A program made the position numbers and the translations under genes. Below, one piece after another: positions 9,633-19,815 of a stretch of 64,000 nucleotides of DNA. Source of the DNA: Acetobacter indonesiensis (GTDB taxonomy: Bacteria; Pseudomonadota; Alphaproteobacteria; Acetobacterales; Acetobacteraceae). The notes beneath the pieces were generated by a model. The model ran no database searches and was not told where the DNA came from. It was given only the letters and a program-made list of their open reading frames with translations. Position 1 is the first letter of the stretch. Each line of letters opens with the position of its first letter. The stretch covers positions 1 through 64,000 of the forward strand of contig NZ_BAMW01000021.1 of the NCBI RefSeq assembly GCF_000963945.1, in the 5' to 3' direction.

Positions 9633-10589
9633 TTATTCCCTCCCTTCCGGACGGCTATCCGCAGGGTGCTGTGGAGCAGACGCGTCTGCATCCGCCAGTT
9701 CTTTGGGGGGCTCTGCCGGGTGCTCATCTTCGTCAGTCGTGTTCGGACCAACACCCACATAATGGGCGAAAGAGGCTGCGAGCGTTGCAATAAAGCCCAA
9801 TGCCCCCACGGGTTTAAGCCACTCTTTCCACCCGCGCACAACCGGACTGATATAAGGGTCTTTCGGCAAACGGTGATAAATCTGCGGTGTGTCAGCGTGG
9901 GTCAGCACATACATGACGTGCGTACCGCCAACGCCTTCCGGGTCATAAAGACCTGCGCCGTCATGGCCACGGCTTTTCAGTTCTTCAACGCGATTGGCCG
10001 CAAGCTGCTTCATATCCGCCTTGGAACCGAAGGCGATTGCACCTGTCGGGCAGGTTTTGACGCAAGCAGGCTCCTGCCCAACGGCCACACGGTCCGCACA
10101 CAGGGTGCATTTATAGGCTTTGTTATCTTTCTTGCTGATACGCGGCACATCAAACGGGCAGCCGGCAACGCAGTAACCACACCCGATGCACTGATCAGAC
10201 TGGAAATCAACAATGCCGTTGGCAAACTGTACAATTGCGCCGGGGCTTGGGCAGGCTTTCAGGCATCCGGGGTCTGCACAATGCATGCAGCCTTCTTTGC
10301 GTAAAAGCCATTCCAGCTTGCCGCTTTCGTCTTCATATTCGTCAAACCGAATGACGGTCCACGTTTCAGGCGTCAGGTCGGCAGGGTTGTCATACACCCC
10401 GACGTTATGCCCTACTTCGTCACGTAGGTCGTTCCATTCAGAACAGGCGACCTGACACCCCTTGCACCCAGTGCAAAGGGAGACGTCAATCAGCTTCGCA
10501 ACTTCTTCCTGATGGCTGCGGGCCTGTGGCGCGGGCGTCATGCCATTGGTGGCAGAGCGCTTGATGATATCCTGTGACTGCATGCTCAT
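9633..10589 (-). CDS. fdnH: formate dehydrogenase iron-sulfur (beta) subunit
   Basis: 318-aa electron-transfer subunit with four [4Fe-4S] cysteine sets: [34 protein letters not shown] and CTLCADR-CVKTCP. A single membrane helix lies near the C-terminus (about residues 260-280), followed by an acidic, Pro-rich tail. GAGG lies about 6 nt before the ATG. It begins 8 nt after the fdnG stop. The 212-aa reading frame opposite is a shadow. Confidence 0.95.
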   Translation of the reverse strand: MSMQSQDIIKRSATNGMTPAPQARSHQEEVAKLIDVSLCTGCKGCQVACSEWNDLRDEVGHNVGVYDNPADLTPETWTVIRFDEYEDESGKLEWLLRKEGCMHCADPGCLKACPSPGAIVQFANGIVDFQSDQCIGCGYCVAGCPFDVPRISKKDNKAYKCTLCADRVAVGQEPACVKTCPTGAIAFGSKADMKQLAANRVEELKSRGHDGAGLYDPEGVGGTHVMYVLTHADTPQIYHRLPKDPYISPVVRGWKEWLKPVGALGFIATLAASFAHYVGVGPNTTDEDEHPAEPPKELADADASAPQHPADSRPEGRE

Positions 10590-10597
10590 CGCGCACC

Positions 10598-13500
10598 TCA
10601 GACTTTTTCTACGTTAACAAGGAAGGCTTTGAACTCTGGTGTCTGGGAGTTCGCATCCCCGACAGCAGGGCTAAGAGTATTGGCCAGATAGCCCTTACGG
10701 GTTGCCCCCCTAAACCCCCAGTGGCACGGAATGCCGATCTGATCGAGATCACGCCCCATGACGTTCAGGGTCTTGATACGCTTGGTGACCACAGCCTTGG
10801 CTTCAATGTAACCACGGGCAGAAGAGACCTTCACCATATCCCCTGCGGAAATATGAAGCTTTTCTGCCAGTTTTTCACCAATTTCCACAAACTGTTCAGG
10901 CTGGATAATTGCATTCAGGCGTGAATGCTTGGTCCAGTGACGGAAAAGCTCGGTAATGGAATAGGTTGTCGCCACGTACGGGAAATTTTTGGGGGATCCC
11001 ATCCGTGCCCGATCATCCTTCAGCACGCGTGCCGTCGGGTTATAAGACACAGCTGGATGCAACGGATTATTCTCAAGCGGAGATTCCGTTGGTTCATACT
11101 GCTCAGGGAACGGACCATCCGTCATGCCACCGCAGGCAAACAGACGCCCTACCCCATCCGGCTGCATGATGAACGGGCTGACGCCGCTTCCCGGTGGCGA
11201 TGTGACGGGATAATCCGGCACGTCAGCGCCCTTCCAGCGCTCACCTGTCCACTCCAGAATCTGGCGTTTCGGGTCCCAAGGATGACCAGCCGGATCAAGT
11301 GACGCACGGTTATAAAGAATACGGCGGTTAGCAGGCCATGCCCACGCCCAGCCTGGCGTGCAGCCCAAGCCGGTATCCGTATTATCGCGACGCGCCATCT
11401 GGTTGCCGGCTTCTGTCCAGGAACCAGCAAAAATCCATGTGAAACTCGACGTTGTGCCGTCATCTTTCATGACGGAGAAATCAGGCAGCAACTGGCCTTT
11501 TTTCACTATGACTTTGCCCTGATCATCCACCAGGTCAGCCAGTGCATAGCCGTTTGATTCCTTGGCGACTTCTTCCGGCGTTGGGTCTTCAGGGTCTCGG
11601 TAGTTCCACTGCATATTCAGCACTGGTTCTGGGCATACCCCGCCTTCTTTGCGATAAAGATCGCGGATTTTAGTGAAGATGGTGCCAAGAATTTTCCCGT
11701 CCTGCCATGCTTCGCCCGGCGGTTCCGCGCCAGCAAAATGCCACTGCAACCAACGACCTGAATTGACGATGGAACCGTTTTCTTCAGCAAAGCAGGAAGA
11801 CGGTAGACGGAAGACTTCGGTCTGAATGTCTTCTGTCTTCACATCGTTATAGACACCCTCGTTCTGCCAGAAGGACCCTGTTTCCGTAGCCAAAGGATCA
11901 ATCACGACAAGGAACTTCAGTTTTGCCAGTGCCTGTGCCGTCTTGTTTTTATCTGGCATGGCGGCAAGCGGGTTAAAGCCCTGCGCAATATAGCCGTTCA
12001 CTTTGCCCTGATACATCAGGTCAATATAGGCCAGCATGTCGTAACTGCGGTCCCATTTGGGCAACCAGTCATAGCCCCAGCTATTTTCAGCCGTGGCGTG
12101 CTCACCCCACAGGGTTTTCATCAGGCTGACAAAAAACTTTGGCGTGTGATGCCAATAGTTGACCTGTCCCGGCACATCCGTGGCTGGTGTGGTTTCTTTC
12201 AGGTAAGTTGCAATGTCAGGCTGCTTTTCAGACGGCAGGTTCATATAACCCGGCAACCGCAAAGAAAGCAGACCAAGGTCGGTATAGCCCTGAATGTTGG
12301 AATGCCCACGCAGGGCGTTCATACCACCTCCCGGCATACCAATATTGCCCAGCAGAAGCTGAACCATGGCCGCAGACCGAATAACCTGAGACCCACTGGT
12401 ATGGTGTGTCCATCCCAGCGCAAACAGGAACGTCGATGTCAGGTCAGGCGCACTGGTGCGTGCCAGTTCTTCGCAGACATGCAGGAAGTCTTTTACTGGC
12501 GTGCCGCAAAGCTTCGTCACCATTTCTGGCGTGTAACGCTCAACGTGCTTACGCAACAGGTTCAGAACACAACGTGGGTTCTGAAGTGTGGGGTCCTGCT
12601 TGGCAAAGCCCTTTTCATCACGCTCATACGTCCACGAGCTTTTGTCATAAGCACGTTTCTCTGCGTCGTAGCCGCTGAAAAGCCCGTCATTAAATTCATA
12701 GTCTTCGCGAACAATCAGGGCTGCGTTGGTATAGGCCTTAACATACTCATGCTGAATTTTGTCGTGCGTCAGCAGGTAGTTGACAACGCCCAGCATAAAC
12801 GCCGCATCCGCACCCGCCCGGATGGGGGTATAAAAATCGGCAACGGCCGCGCTTCGGTTAAAGCGTGGGTCAACCACCATGACCTTCGCGCCGTTGCGGA
12901 TCTTGGCTTCCATAACCCACTTGAAACCCACAGGGTGTGCTTCAGCCGGGTTGCCGCCCATAATCAGGACGACGTTCGCATTCTTGATATCGACCCAGTT
13001 GTTGGTCATCGCCCCACGCCCGAAGGTGGGAGCCAAGGCAGAAACTGTCGGTGCGTGGCAGACGCGCGCCTGACAATCCAGCCCCAGCATCCCCAGCGCA
13101 CGGGCAAACTTGAAATCAAGCACACCTGTTTCATTGCTGGCGGCTGATGACGCCAACATACCAGAACTTAGCCACCGGTTAACGGTCTGACCTTTTTCAT
13201 TCCGTTCGATAAAATTTTTGTCGCGGTCTTCTTTCAGCAGGCTAGCAATGCGGTCAGTTGCTTCTTCCCAACTGATACGCTTCCATTCTTTCGACCCTGG
13301 GGCACGATATTCAGGGTATTTCAGGCGGCCTTCACTGTGAATGAAATCGACCAGCCCTGCTCCTTTGGGGCACAGGGAGCCACGGCTTACGGGATGGTCA
13401 GGATCACCTTCAATATGGAAGATGTTGGGTTTGGCATTCTTTGCACCGTCACCCAGACTGTACATTAGAATCCCACACCCGACCGAACAGTAAGTGCAGT

Positions 13501-13648
13501 TGTTGCGTGTCTCTTTTGCGCGCAGCAATTTGTACTGCCGGGAATCACCAGCGTAAGCCTTTGGCGGCGCAAACCCCAAAGCTACTGCACTGGCCCCCGC
13601 AGCACAGGTGCCGCAGGCTTGTAGAAATTGCCGTCTTCCCAGAGTCAT
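10598..13648 (-). CDS. fdnG: formate dehydrogenase catalytic (alpha) subunit, cysteine form
   Basis: 1016-aa molybdopterin oxidoreductase that oxidises formate to CO2 in the periplasm. A Tat signal (GRRQFLQ, residues 4-10) ends near AYA. The [4Fe-4S] site uses Cys51, Cys54, Cys58 and Cys93. The metal ligand falls in [18 protein letters not shown] at Cys197, aligned with Sec196 of E. coli FdnG, so no selenocysteine is needed. Length matches FdnG/FdoG. First gene of fdnG-fdnH-fdnI-fdhE. An FNR-type box and -10 precede it. Confidence 0.96.
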   Translation of the reverse strand: MTLGRRQFLQACGTCAAGASAVALGFAPPKAYAGDSRQYKLLRAKETRNNCTYCSVGCGILMYSLGDGAKNAKPNIFHIEGDPDHPVSRGSLCPKGAGLVDFIHSEGRLKYPEYRAPGSKEWKRISWEEATDRIASLLKEDRDKNFIERNEKGQTVNRWLSSGMLASSAASNETGVLDFKFARALGMLGLDCQARVCHAPTVSALAPTFGRGAMTNNWVDIKNANVVLIMGGNPAEAHPVGFKWVMEAKIRNGAKVMVVDPRFNRSAAVADFYTPIRAGADAAFMLGVVNYLLTHDKIQHEYVKAYTNAALIVREDYEFNDGLFSGYDAEKRAYDKSSWTYERDEKGFAKQDPTLQNPRCVLNLLRKHVERYTPEMVTKLCGTPVKDFLHVCEELARTSAPDLTSTFLFALGWTHHTSGSQVIRSAAMVQLLLGNIGMPGGGMNALRGHSNIQGYTDLGLLSLRLPGYMNLPSEKQPDIATYLKETTPATDVPGQVNYWHHTPKFFVSLMKTLWGEHATAENSWGYDWLPKWDRSYDMLAYIDLMYQGKVNGYIAQGFNPLAAMPDKNKTAQALAKLKFLVVIDPLATETGSFWQNEGVYNDVKTEDIQTEVFRLPSSCFAEENGSIVNSGRWLQWHFAGAEPPGEAWQDGKILGTIFTKIRDLYRKEGGVCPEPVLNMQWNYRDPEDPTPEEVAKESNGYALADLVDDQGKVIVKKGQLLPDFSVMKDDGTTSSFTWIFAGSWTEAGNQMARRDNTDTGLGCTPGWAWAWPANRRILYNRASLDPAGHPWDPKRQILEWTGERWKGADVPDYPVTSPPGSGVSPFIMQPDGVGRLFACGGMTDGPFPEQYEPTESPLENNPLHPAVSYNPTARVLKDDRARMGSPKNFPYVATTYSITELFRHWTKHSRLNAIIQPEQFVEIGEKLAEKLHISAGDMVKVSSARGYIEAKAVVTKRIKTLNVMGRDLDQIGIPCHWGFRGATRKGYLANTLSPAVGDANSQTPEFKAFLVNVEKV

Positions 13649-14127
13649 TATAGTCGTGCCTTTTTTACCGCAACTAACTGCATAACCTCTATTTAAGTTC
13701 TCTTGTGCAACATGAAATTGATGCAGATCATTGACAAAACGGTGTGATTATATCCATAAATATACGGACATACTTTCACGAAATTAATAATTATATTTAT
13801 AATACATTGATTTTATTGAATTATTTTCACAAACCCTGAATGGCATCTTTGCTTTATATATCAACTTCTTCGATAATTTTCCTTGGCTGCCATCGCTCAC
13901 AAGCATGGCATTTCCACCCCTTTTTTCACTTCAAACGCACTCATTGGTAATTTTTTAATTGCAATTAAGAGTTGTTCTCATTAAATGCAGTTTCAGGAGC
14001 ACCTGTCGGCGGTATCCCGTCCGTCTTCCCCAATCCTGACAGTGTGCTCCACCCATAGCTGACGCCTTTAACCGCAACCAACGAAGTCAGCTTTTTTGAC
14101 CCCCAGCCATGGGCAGAGAATATCACG
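13649..14127. other. AT-rich divergent intergenic region
   Basis: 479-bp gap between fdnG and the divergent 325-aa gene. Besides the FNR-type promoter near fdnG it is AT-rich, especially 13740-13990, with no reading frame or RNA that I recognise. A promoter for the right-hand gene must lie here but I cannot place it. Confidence 0.5.
13683..13731 (-). promoter_or_regulatory. FNR-type class II promoter of fdnGHI
   Basis: TTGAT-GCAG-ATCAT (13718-13731) matches the FNR consensus TTGATN4ATCAA in 9 of 10 defined bases. Reading toward fdnG, a -10 like TAAATA lies at 13695-13690. That would put the start of transcription near 13683, and the centre of the box (13724.5) then falls at -41.5, the position expected for class II FNR activation. 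The leader would be about 35 nt. The transcription start is inferred, not measured. Confidence 0.6.
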
Positions 14128-15105
14128 ATGACTGACGCTACCGTTTACGACACTCACTGGCATCTGGCGCACTCACAACCGTCTGTTCTTCTAGATTATT
14201 TTAACCCGACCCGCGGCTTTATCCCTCAGATCAATATTCTTTTCAGCCGCTTCAAAGCCATTCAAACGCTCTGTGATGCTGGACAGGCAGACGAACCCCT
14301 TACCCGCCTGAGAAATGAGCTTGCCTTTCATCTGGTCAAGATGTCGCGCTGGTGGGGGTTTGATTTCTGCCCGCGTGGCCTGACCGGCGTGAAAAATCCG
14401 TTATTTCTGACCTATGTGAAAGCTCACATCAGCCGGTCAATTGATGACGAATGTTTTTTTGATCTTTTTACCATGCAGCGACAGATGCACGGTGGGGATT
14501 CAGGCCATATTTTGGTGCTCGGTCGGGATCAATTCAGCACTTCAGCACGCACCATTCTCTATGGTGTCGATGGCTGTAAAAGCTTCCGCTTTGCCAACCA
14601 GCAGAAAAATACCGAGCCGGAGTGGCACCGTTATAGCTATCCTGATTTTGCAAGCGCATGGTTGGCCGCATGGTCAACGCACTGCTCGGGTGAAAATGTC
14701 TGCAAAAATCTGCGCGAACATCTGGCCGCAGAACGCGAACATGCTTGCGCGCGCAGCTGGCACCAACGCTATTTCCATCATCTGGACGCACGTCGCGCCA
14801 TCAAACAGTATGCCGAGGCCCAAACCCAACTTGAAATCTGCCAATCCCCTTTTGGGAAGGCTGAATTCGAAACCATTGTAAACAGTCTGGCCTTCGACAT
14901 TGTCAAAGCGGCGTTTGATCGCTCCATCACTATTGCGGATTTGATGGAAGAATCTGGCACGTCAGACGGTACGCTTCGCACCGCCAATACCATCAAATAC
15001 AGAGCCCGAACCCACGTTGCGACCAACGTGGACCCTTGCCATAAACCAGATATGGACACGCTTCTGGACCGGACGCTGTCCTACATTCCACGTCGCTGTG
15101 CCTGA
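14128..15105 (+). CDS. unrecognised 325-aa soluble protein divergent from fdnG
   Basis: I do not recognise a family. The protein is soluble, with no signal peptide or membrane helix. It is rich in His, Trp and Cys for a protein this size and predicted mostly helical. Notable segments are a KMSRWWGFDFCPRG stretch near residue 75 and a C-terminal part (FDRSITIADLMEESGTSDG) that looks like a short helix-turn-helix or hinge. Codon use resembles its neighbours and the frame is long and open, so it is probably real. Position beside fdnG suggests, but does not show, a link to formate metabolism. The RBS is weak. Confidence 0.75.
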   Translation: MTDATVYDTHWHLAHSQPSVLLDYFNPTRGFIPQINILFSRFKAIQTLCDAGQADEPLTRLRNELAFHLVKMSRWWGFDFCPRGLTGVKNPLFLTYVKAHISRSIDDECFFDLFTMQRQMHGGDSGHILVLGRDQFSTSARTILYGVDGCKSFRFANQQKNTEPEWHRYSYPDFASAWLAAWSTHCSGENVCKNLREHLAAEREHACARSWHQRYFHHLDARRAIKQYAEAQTQLEICQSPFGKAEFETIVNSLAFDIVKAAFDRSITIADLMEESGTSDGTLRTANTIKYRARTHVATNVDPCHKPDMDTLLDRTLSYIPRRCA

Positions 15106-15160
15106 TAGTCAAAAAGGCATCTTATTGCTTCACTGACCACCTGCCACCAAACTGGTTGTT

Positions 15161-15198
15161 GTTCTCTTTGCCACGCAAAAAAGCATGGCAAAGAGAAT
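15161..15198. terminator. bidirectional terminator
   Basis: Perfect 12-bp inverted repeat TTCTCTTTGCCA (15162-15173) / TGGCAAAGAGAA (15186-15197) with a 12-nt loop containing an A-run. It lies between the convergent 325-aa gene and pckA and can serve both. Confidence 0.8.
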
Positions 15199-15205
15199 TG
15201 TCGCT

Positions 15206-16828
15206 TTAAGAAACGGCTGCGCCAATTCCCGCTTTTAGCAGTTCCGGGCTCAGGCCGCCTGAAAAGCCTTCAGCGTTCTGTTTGAACAGATCAACCAGCT
15301 TGTTGGCTTGCTGTGCATAGGCAGCCTTGTCGGCCCAAGCATGTTCCGGGTTGAGAATATCGGCTGGCACACCAGCAACCTGCTTTGGAATATGCAGCCC
15401 AAAATACGGCTCGACTTCACATTCAGCATCATTCAGACGGTCTTCCAGCACAGCAGCCAGAATGGCCCGTGTATGAGCCAGAGACATACGCTTGCCTGTT
15501 CCATAAGCTCCGCCAGTCCAGCCTGTATTTACCAGCCAGCAGGAAACGTTGCCCTTTGCAAGGCGGTCACGCAGAAGTTGCCCATACACAGCAGGCGAAC
15601 GCGGCAGGAAAGGTGCGCCGAAACACGCGGAGAATGTTGCTTCAGGCTCATTCCCCAAGCCTTTTTCCGTCCCCGCAATCCGCGCTGTATAACCAGACAG
15701 GAAATGATACATGGCCTGATCCGGTGTTAGCTTGGAAACAGGTGGCAGAACACCAAAAGCATCGGCCGTCAGCATCAACACATGGCGGGGCTTGCCGCCC
15801 TGCCCGCTGGCAACCGCATTCGGAATGAAGTCAGTCGGATAGCATGAACGTGTATTTTCGGTGCGTGATGAATCATCCAGATCAAGCTTACCACGCGGTC
15901 CGACTGTTACGTTTTCAAGCACAACACCAAACCGATGCGACGCATTCCAGATGTCCGGCTCAGCTTCCTGATTCAGACGGATAACTTTGGCGTAGCAACC
16001 GCCTTCAAAGTTGAAGACGCCCTCATCTGACCATCCATGCTCGTCATCGCCAATCAAAGGGCGATTACGATCAGACGACAATGTTGTTTTCCCTGTGCCT
16101 GACAGACCAAAGAACAAAGCGCTTTCGCCCTTCGCATCAATGTTGGCAGAGCAATGCATAGGCAGCACGCCCTTGGGCGGCAGCAACCAGTTCATGACCG
16201 TGAAAATAGATTTCTTGATTTCACCCGCATACTGGGTGCCTGCAATGACAATCAGCTTCTGCTCAAAGGACAGGACGACAGCCGTAGAGGACCGCAGATT
16301 ATAACTTTCGGCATCAAGCGCCAGATCAGGAGCATGCAGAATAACATAGTCAGGCACGAAATCAGCCAGATCTTCAACCGGCGGCCGAATGAACATGTTC
16401 CGTGCAAACTGGGCATGCCATGCGTTGGTTGTGACAACCCGAACCCGAATACGATGCGCCGGATCAGCCCCTGCATACAAATCTTGCGTGAAAAGCTCCT
16501 GCCCAGCCAGATAGCCACGAACCGTGTCAGTCAGACGCGTAAAGTGGTCAGGTGCCATTTTCTGGTTGATAGCGCTCCACCAGACCTGATCGCGAGTAGC
16601 GGGTTCATCGACAATAAATTTATCTTTGGCAGAACGGCCTGTGTGCTCACCTGTATAGACAGCCAGCGCCCCATCTTCTGACAATACGCCTTCCTGACGC
16701 TCCAACGCCTCGGCCACCAGTTCAGACGCTGAAAGATTGGCATGCACGGCATACAGCGGCTTTACCCCTGTTTTGTCCAATGCCTTGTGGGAATCTTCTC
16801 CCATTACGCTTTCAAATACCTTAGCCAT
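15206..16828 (-). CDS. pckA: phosphoenolpyruvate carboxykinase (ATP)
   Basis: Converts oxaloacetate and ATP to PEP, CO2 and ADP; the entry step of gluconeogenesis from acetate or lactate. The ATP-dependent type is shown by the P-loop GLSGTGKTTLS, GDDEHGWSDEGVFN with its metal-binding Asp residues, the YTGEHTGRSAKDKF segment near the N-terminus, and NTGWTGGAYGTGKRM near the C-terminus. About 540 aa, usual for the family. ATG 16828 is preferred (AAGAG 6-7 nt upstream); a start at 16843 with a more distant AGGAAG is possible. Confidence 0.96.
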   Translation of the reverse strand: MAKVFESVMGEDSHKALDKTGVKPLYAVHANLSASELVAEALERQEGVLSEDGALAVYTGEHTGRSAKDKFIVDEPATRDQVWWSAINQKMAPDHFTRLTDTVRGYLAGQELFTQDLYAGADPAHRIRVRVVTTNAWHAQFARNMFIRPPVEDLADFVPDYVILHAPDLALDAESYNLRSSTAVVLSFEQKLIVIAGTQYAGEIKKSIFTVMNWLLPPKGVLPMHCSANIDAKGESALFFGLSGTGKTTLSSDRNRPLIGDDEHGWSDEGVFNFEGGCYAKVIRLNQEAEPDIWNASHRFGVVLENVTVGPRGKLDLDDSSRTENTRSCYPTDFIPNAVASGQGGKPRHVLMLTADAFGVLPPVSKLTPDQAMYHFLSGYTARIAGTEKGLGNEPEATFSACFGAPFLPRSPAVYGQLLRDRLAKGNVSCWLVNTGWTGGAYGTGKRMSLAHTRAILAAVLEDRLNDAECEVEPYFGLHIPKQVAGVPADILNPEHAWADKAAYAQQANKLVDLFKQNAEGFSGGLSPELLKAGIGAAVS

Positions 16829-17124
16829 AAGATGCTCTTGCATGATTTTTTCATCTTCCTTTTTTTCATGCGTTTGCTGTCAGTCATCCGCTACGAAATG
16901 CTCTGCTAGTATGCAAAACCAGTCCCGAACAAAAGCATCAGACCTTACCGTGCAATAACAAGGCAGCTACTATCCCTCACTGTAGGCAATTTTCAAAGCC
17001 TAAATCCTCATGGGTTCTTGAGACCCTTCTATGCTCGAATTTTGCCTTTTAGATGACACCCTGTCCTAGCCTTTGTTTCCTCACATGATAAACAGAACGA
17101 TTTATTTTATATCACCCAACAAAG

Positions 17125-18363
17125 TTAGAATTTTATTTGCATCATAGATAAAACAGCTTGAAATCTTTCTGTATTATTGACTTCCTGTATTTTTCCATTT
17201 TCGTATTGCAATGTAACACGCAGAATATCGACCGGCCACCAGGTCAAGGCTGCGGACCACGCTTGTTGCCTTCCCCCATTAACAGCACCTGATCTCAAAT
17301 CCGCTTCAGAAAACCGTGCAGCAGCTTCAACCACACCGGCTCCATCGCACAAAAAAGTTCTATTTTTTTGACAAGTAGGGGAAGAAAAGGCCGCTGTACG
17401 AGATTTCCACTTTCTGGGCGTGCCAAGCAAAGTATAACTGGCCTGTGCATACCACCCTGAGAAGTGCAAATGCTGCACTCCGGTTTCAATACGCTTATTG
17501 GCTTCAATTTCGTAGGCTTCTCCCGCCAAAAGCAGTTTCTTCCACGCGACAGCAGCCTCAAGACCAAAAGCCCCAGCGTCTTTCAGCGGTATCTTGCCTG
17601 TATTGAGAAACTTACCCGTCAGCCCAACATTCAGTTCGGGAAAGTCAGAAAAATCAACAGCAGGTGCCTGACCGGGACTCTGGGCTGCTTTAAAGACCCA
17701 CTCCCCTGAAAATCCCACATGAACCAACAGGTCATGAGTGCTGACTGGCACCCCAACCAATCGAAACACCATTGCACGTTGGTTACCATCATGATCAGGC
17801 CCAGCAGTACCGGCGGTCCCTGCAATCGCAATATGATAGTGTTTCCCATGCGCTTCTATCTGGACTGCCTGACGGGCAATGCCGGCTGCCAGATTTCGCG
17901 TAATTGTAGAAATACTGGAGCGCTCGATAAAAACTGTGTCGCCCTGCGCCTGCATGGATTCCAAACCGAAACTGGGTTTGAAAATACCGGCCGTCAGCAC
18001 AAAATGCTTAATCCCAGTATAGCTTACCTGTCCTTCAAACAGACGCATCGGCCCTTTGGGAACCGGGCCGAAATCCCAGATCGCACCGATTTCAAACTGC
18101 TTATGAATTGTTATGCGCGCGCCGTTACGCAGCCGAGCAGCTCTTACCCCTACACCGTCCACCGGCACCGTGCTTTGGGGGAAACCTCCGATATCCAACT
18201 GATCCGTCGCGTAGGGTTTTATAACCACGTCCCCTAGAACAATGGTTGGAACCGTACTCCCCACAGCCTGACACGCAGAAAAAAAAGACACTCCAGCAAA
18301 CAGGACGCCTGACCAGTAGCGCCCCAGTACCCTCTTTCTCTTCTGACAAACAATAAACGACAT
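17125..18363 (-). CDS. outer-membrane porin, phosphate-selective O/P type
   Basis: 412-aa predicted beta-barrel that resembles the OprP/OprO porin family. An N-terminal hydrophobic signal is followed by alternating amphipathic strands (for example FVLTAGIFKPSFGLES, typical of the family) and a C-terminal Phe (MQIKF) as used for outer-membrane insertion. A Cys-containing loop (SPTCQKNRTFLCDG) lies near residue 330. Substrate preference cannot be read; many acetic acid bacteria have several such porins of unknown specificity. Confidence 0.82.
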   Translation of the reverse strand: MSFIVCQKRKRVLGRYWSGVLFAGVSFFSACQAVGSTVPTIVLGDVVIKPYATDQLDIGGFPQSTVPVDGVGVRAARLRNGARITIHKQFEIGAIWDFGPVPKGPMRLFEGQVSYTGIKHFVLTAGIFKPSFGLESMQAQGDTVFIERSSISTITRNLAAGIARQAVQIEAHGKHYHIAIAGTAGTAGPDHDGNQRAMVFRLVGVPVSTHDLLVHVGFSGEWVFKAAQSPGQAPAVDFSDFPELNVGLTGKFLNTGKIPLKDAGAFGLEAAVAWKKLLLAGEAYEIEANKRIETGVQHLHFSGWYAQASYTLLGTPRKWKSRTAAFSSPTCQKNRTFLCDGAGVVEAAARFSEADLRSGAVNGGRQQAWSAALTWWPVDILRVTLQYENGKIQEVNNTERFQAVLSMMQIKF

Positions 18364-18507
18364 ATTCTCTGCTGCTAACCGTGGCCAACCACCGCTTGTT
18401 TAACGATGAAAACACTGAACCCCAATCAATGCATCCATGTTCATATCCACGCCCTGCTACGCTTCAATATCAGAGCGCGGGACAGTCTGCTATTTTGATA
18501 ACCTGCG

Positions 18508-19755
18508 TCAAACCGACTGTGCTCGCTGAAGAAAATTCTGCCGCATGGGGCGCAAAACTGCCATTGCCAACACAGCCGTCAGAATATCTCCACCAATCGC
18601 GCAGGCAAATACCCCGTACCAACTTCCCGTTGCCTGATGCATCCATGCCGCCAACGGACCACCAACAATGGCCCCTACTCCTTGGGCAATATAGAGGCAC
18701 CCATAGTTCCGTGAGGCATCCTTGGTACCAAAGGTGTCGGTCAATGTTGCGGGGAACAGGGAAAAAATCTCCCCCCACCCTAGAAAGACAACGCCTGACA
18801 AAAGGACAAAAGCAACAGGATGATGCGCCAAGGCCAACCAGCAAACCAATGCAATGGCTTCCAGACTGAACGCAAACGCCATGGTTTGCTCCCTTCCCCA
18901 TCTGTCAGACACCCATCCGAACAAGGGGCGCGTCAAACCGTTTGCAATCCGATCCAACGTCATGGCAAGTGGCACGGCGGCCATACCAAACAGGCTTAAT
19001 TTTGCGACACCGAAGTCTGTCGCAATCTGAACCAACTGCGATGTAACCATTAACCCGGACGTGGCCATAGTCGCCATCATGAAAAACATGACCCAGAAAA
19101 GGCGCGTTTTCAAAACTTGTGGCGTCATGTAGCCAAACTGGCCATTCGCAACAGGTGTCGTGCTGTCTTTATTCGGCACGCGCAGAAAAGCCGCTGCCAG
19201 TAAGCCAACAGCCGCCATAATCACACCAAACAGAGAAAACGTAGGCCGCCACCCATACACAGCAAGGACTTGCGCTATGGGAAAAGTGGTCAGCATGGCC
19301 CCCATACCATAACCCGCCGCAGCAGCGCCTGCGGCCATCCCCCGATTGTGCGGGAACCACTGCATAAGCAACGTCACAACGCCCACATACACAATGCCTG
19401 TGCCGACCCCGCCCAGCCCCCCATATGTCAGATACAGCATGGGCAATGACGTAACCTGTGCCGCCGCAACCCAGCTTAAACCGGTTATGACAATTCCCAC
19501 CATAATCAGCTTTCGGGGGTGGATATGCTGCGCGATCCATCCCTGCACAGGAGAGAAAACTGTTTGTAAAATAATCAGTAAGGAAAAAGTCACCTGAAGA
19601 GCCGCAGCGCTAACCTTGAATTCTTCTTTCAATAAAGGCGTAAAGAGAGTCCAGACATATTGGGGCGATGAAATGGCCGCCATACACAGCAGACAGGCAC
19701 ACATCTGCTGCCATTTTGTGCCGCCGTCCTGTTTTGTGGTGGAGTATGGAAGCAT
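18508..19755 (-). CDS. MFS transporter, oxalate/formate antiporter (OFA) type
   Basis: 415-aa major facilitator with twelve predicted membrane segments. The pattern around YLTYGGLGGVGTGIVYVGVVTLLMQWFPHNRGMAAG and DRIANGLTRPLFGWVSDRWGR is typical of the OFA family. This family includes oxalate:formate exchange, but most members move other small carboxylates, so the substrate is open. ATG 19755 has AAGGA 8-9 nt upstream; the TTG just before it is less likely. It is not operonic with the formate dehydrogenase. Confidence 0.85.
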   Translation of the reverse strand: MLPYSTTKQDGGTKWQQMCACLLCMAAISSPQYVWTLFTPLLKEEFKVSAAALQVTFSLLIILQTVFSPVQGWIAQHIHPRKLIMVGIVITGLSWVAAAQVTSLPMLYLTYGGLGGVGTGIVYVGVVTLLMQWFPHNRGMAAGAAAAGYGMGAMLTTFPIAQVLAVYGWRPTFSLFGVIMAAVGLLAAAFLRVPNKDSTTPVANGQFGYMTPQVLKTRLFWVMFFMMATMATSGLMVTSQLVQIATDFGVAKLSLFGMAAVPLAMTLDRIANGLTRPLFGWVSDRWGREQTMAFAFSLEAIALVCWLALAHHPVAFVLLSGVVFLGWGEIFSLFPATLTDTFGTKDASRNYGCLYIAQGVGAIVGGPLAAWMHQATGSWYGVFACAIGGDILTAVLAMAVLRPMRQNFLQRAQSV

Positions 19756-19815
19756 CAAACTTCATCCTTACGCATGCCTGAATGCATAAGGTGGCTGCCT
19801 CATTCAAGCATGTCA

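Noticed and set aside
9666-10304. 212-aa open frame antisense to fdnH
   Set aside because: It is the complement of the iron-sulfur gene; its Cys-rich look comes from that.
12098-13147. 349-aa open frame antisense to fdnG
   Set aside because: It lies wholly inside the conserved formate dehydrogenase gene and has no domain pattern.
13960-13990. AT-rich stretch with a loose Fur-box look (GAGTTGTTCTCATT)
   Set aside because: Imperfect palindrome with poor match to the 7-1-7 consensus, and no iron-uptake gene is adjacent.
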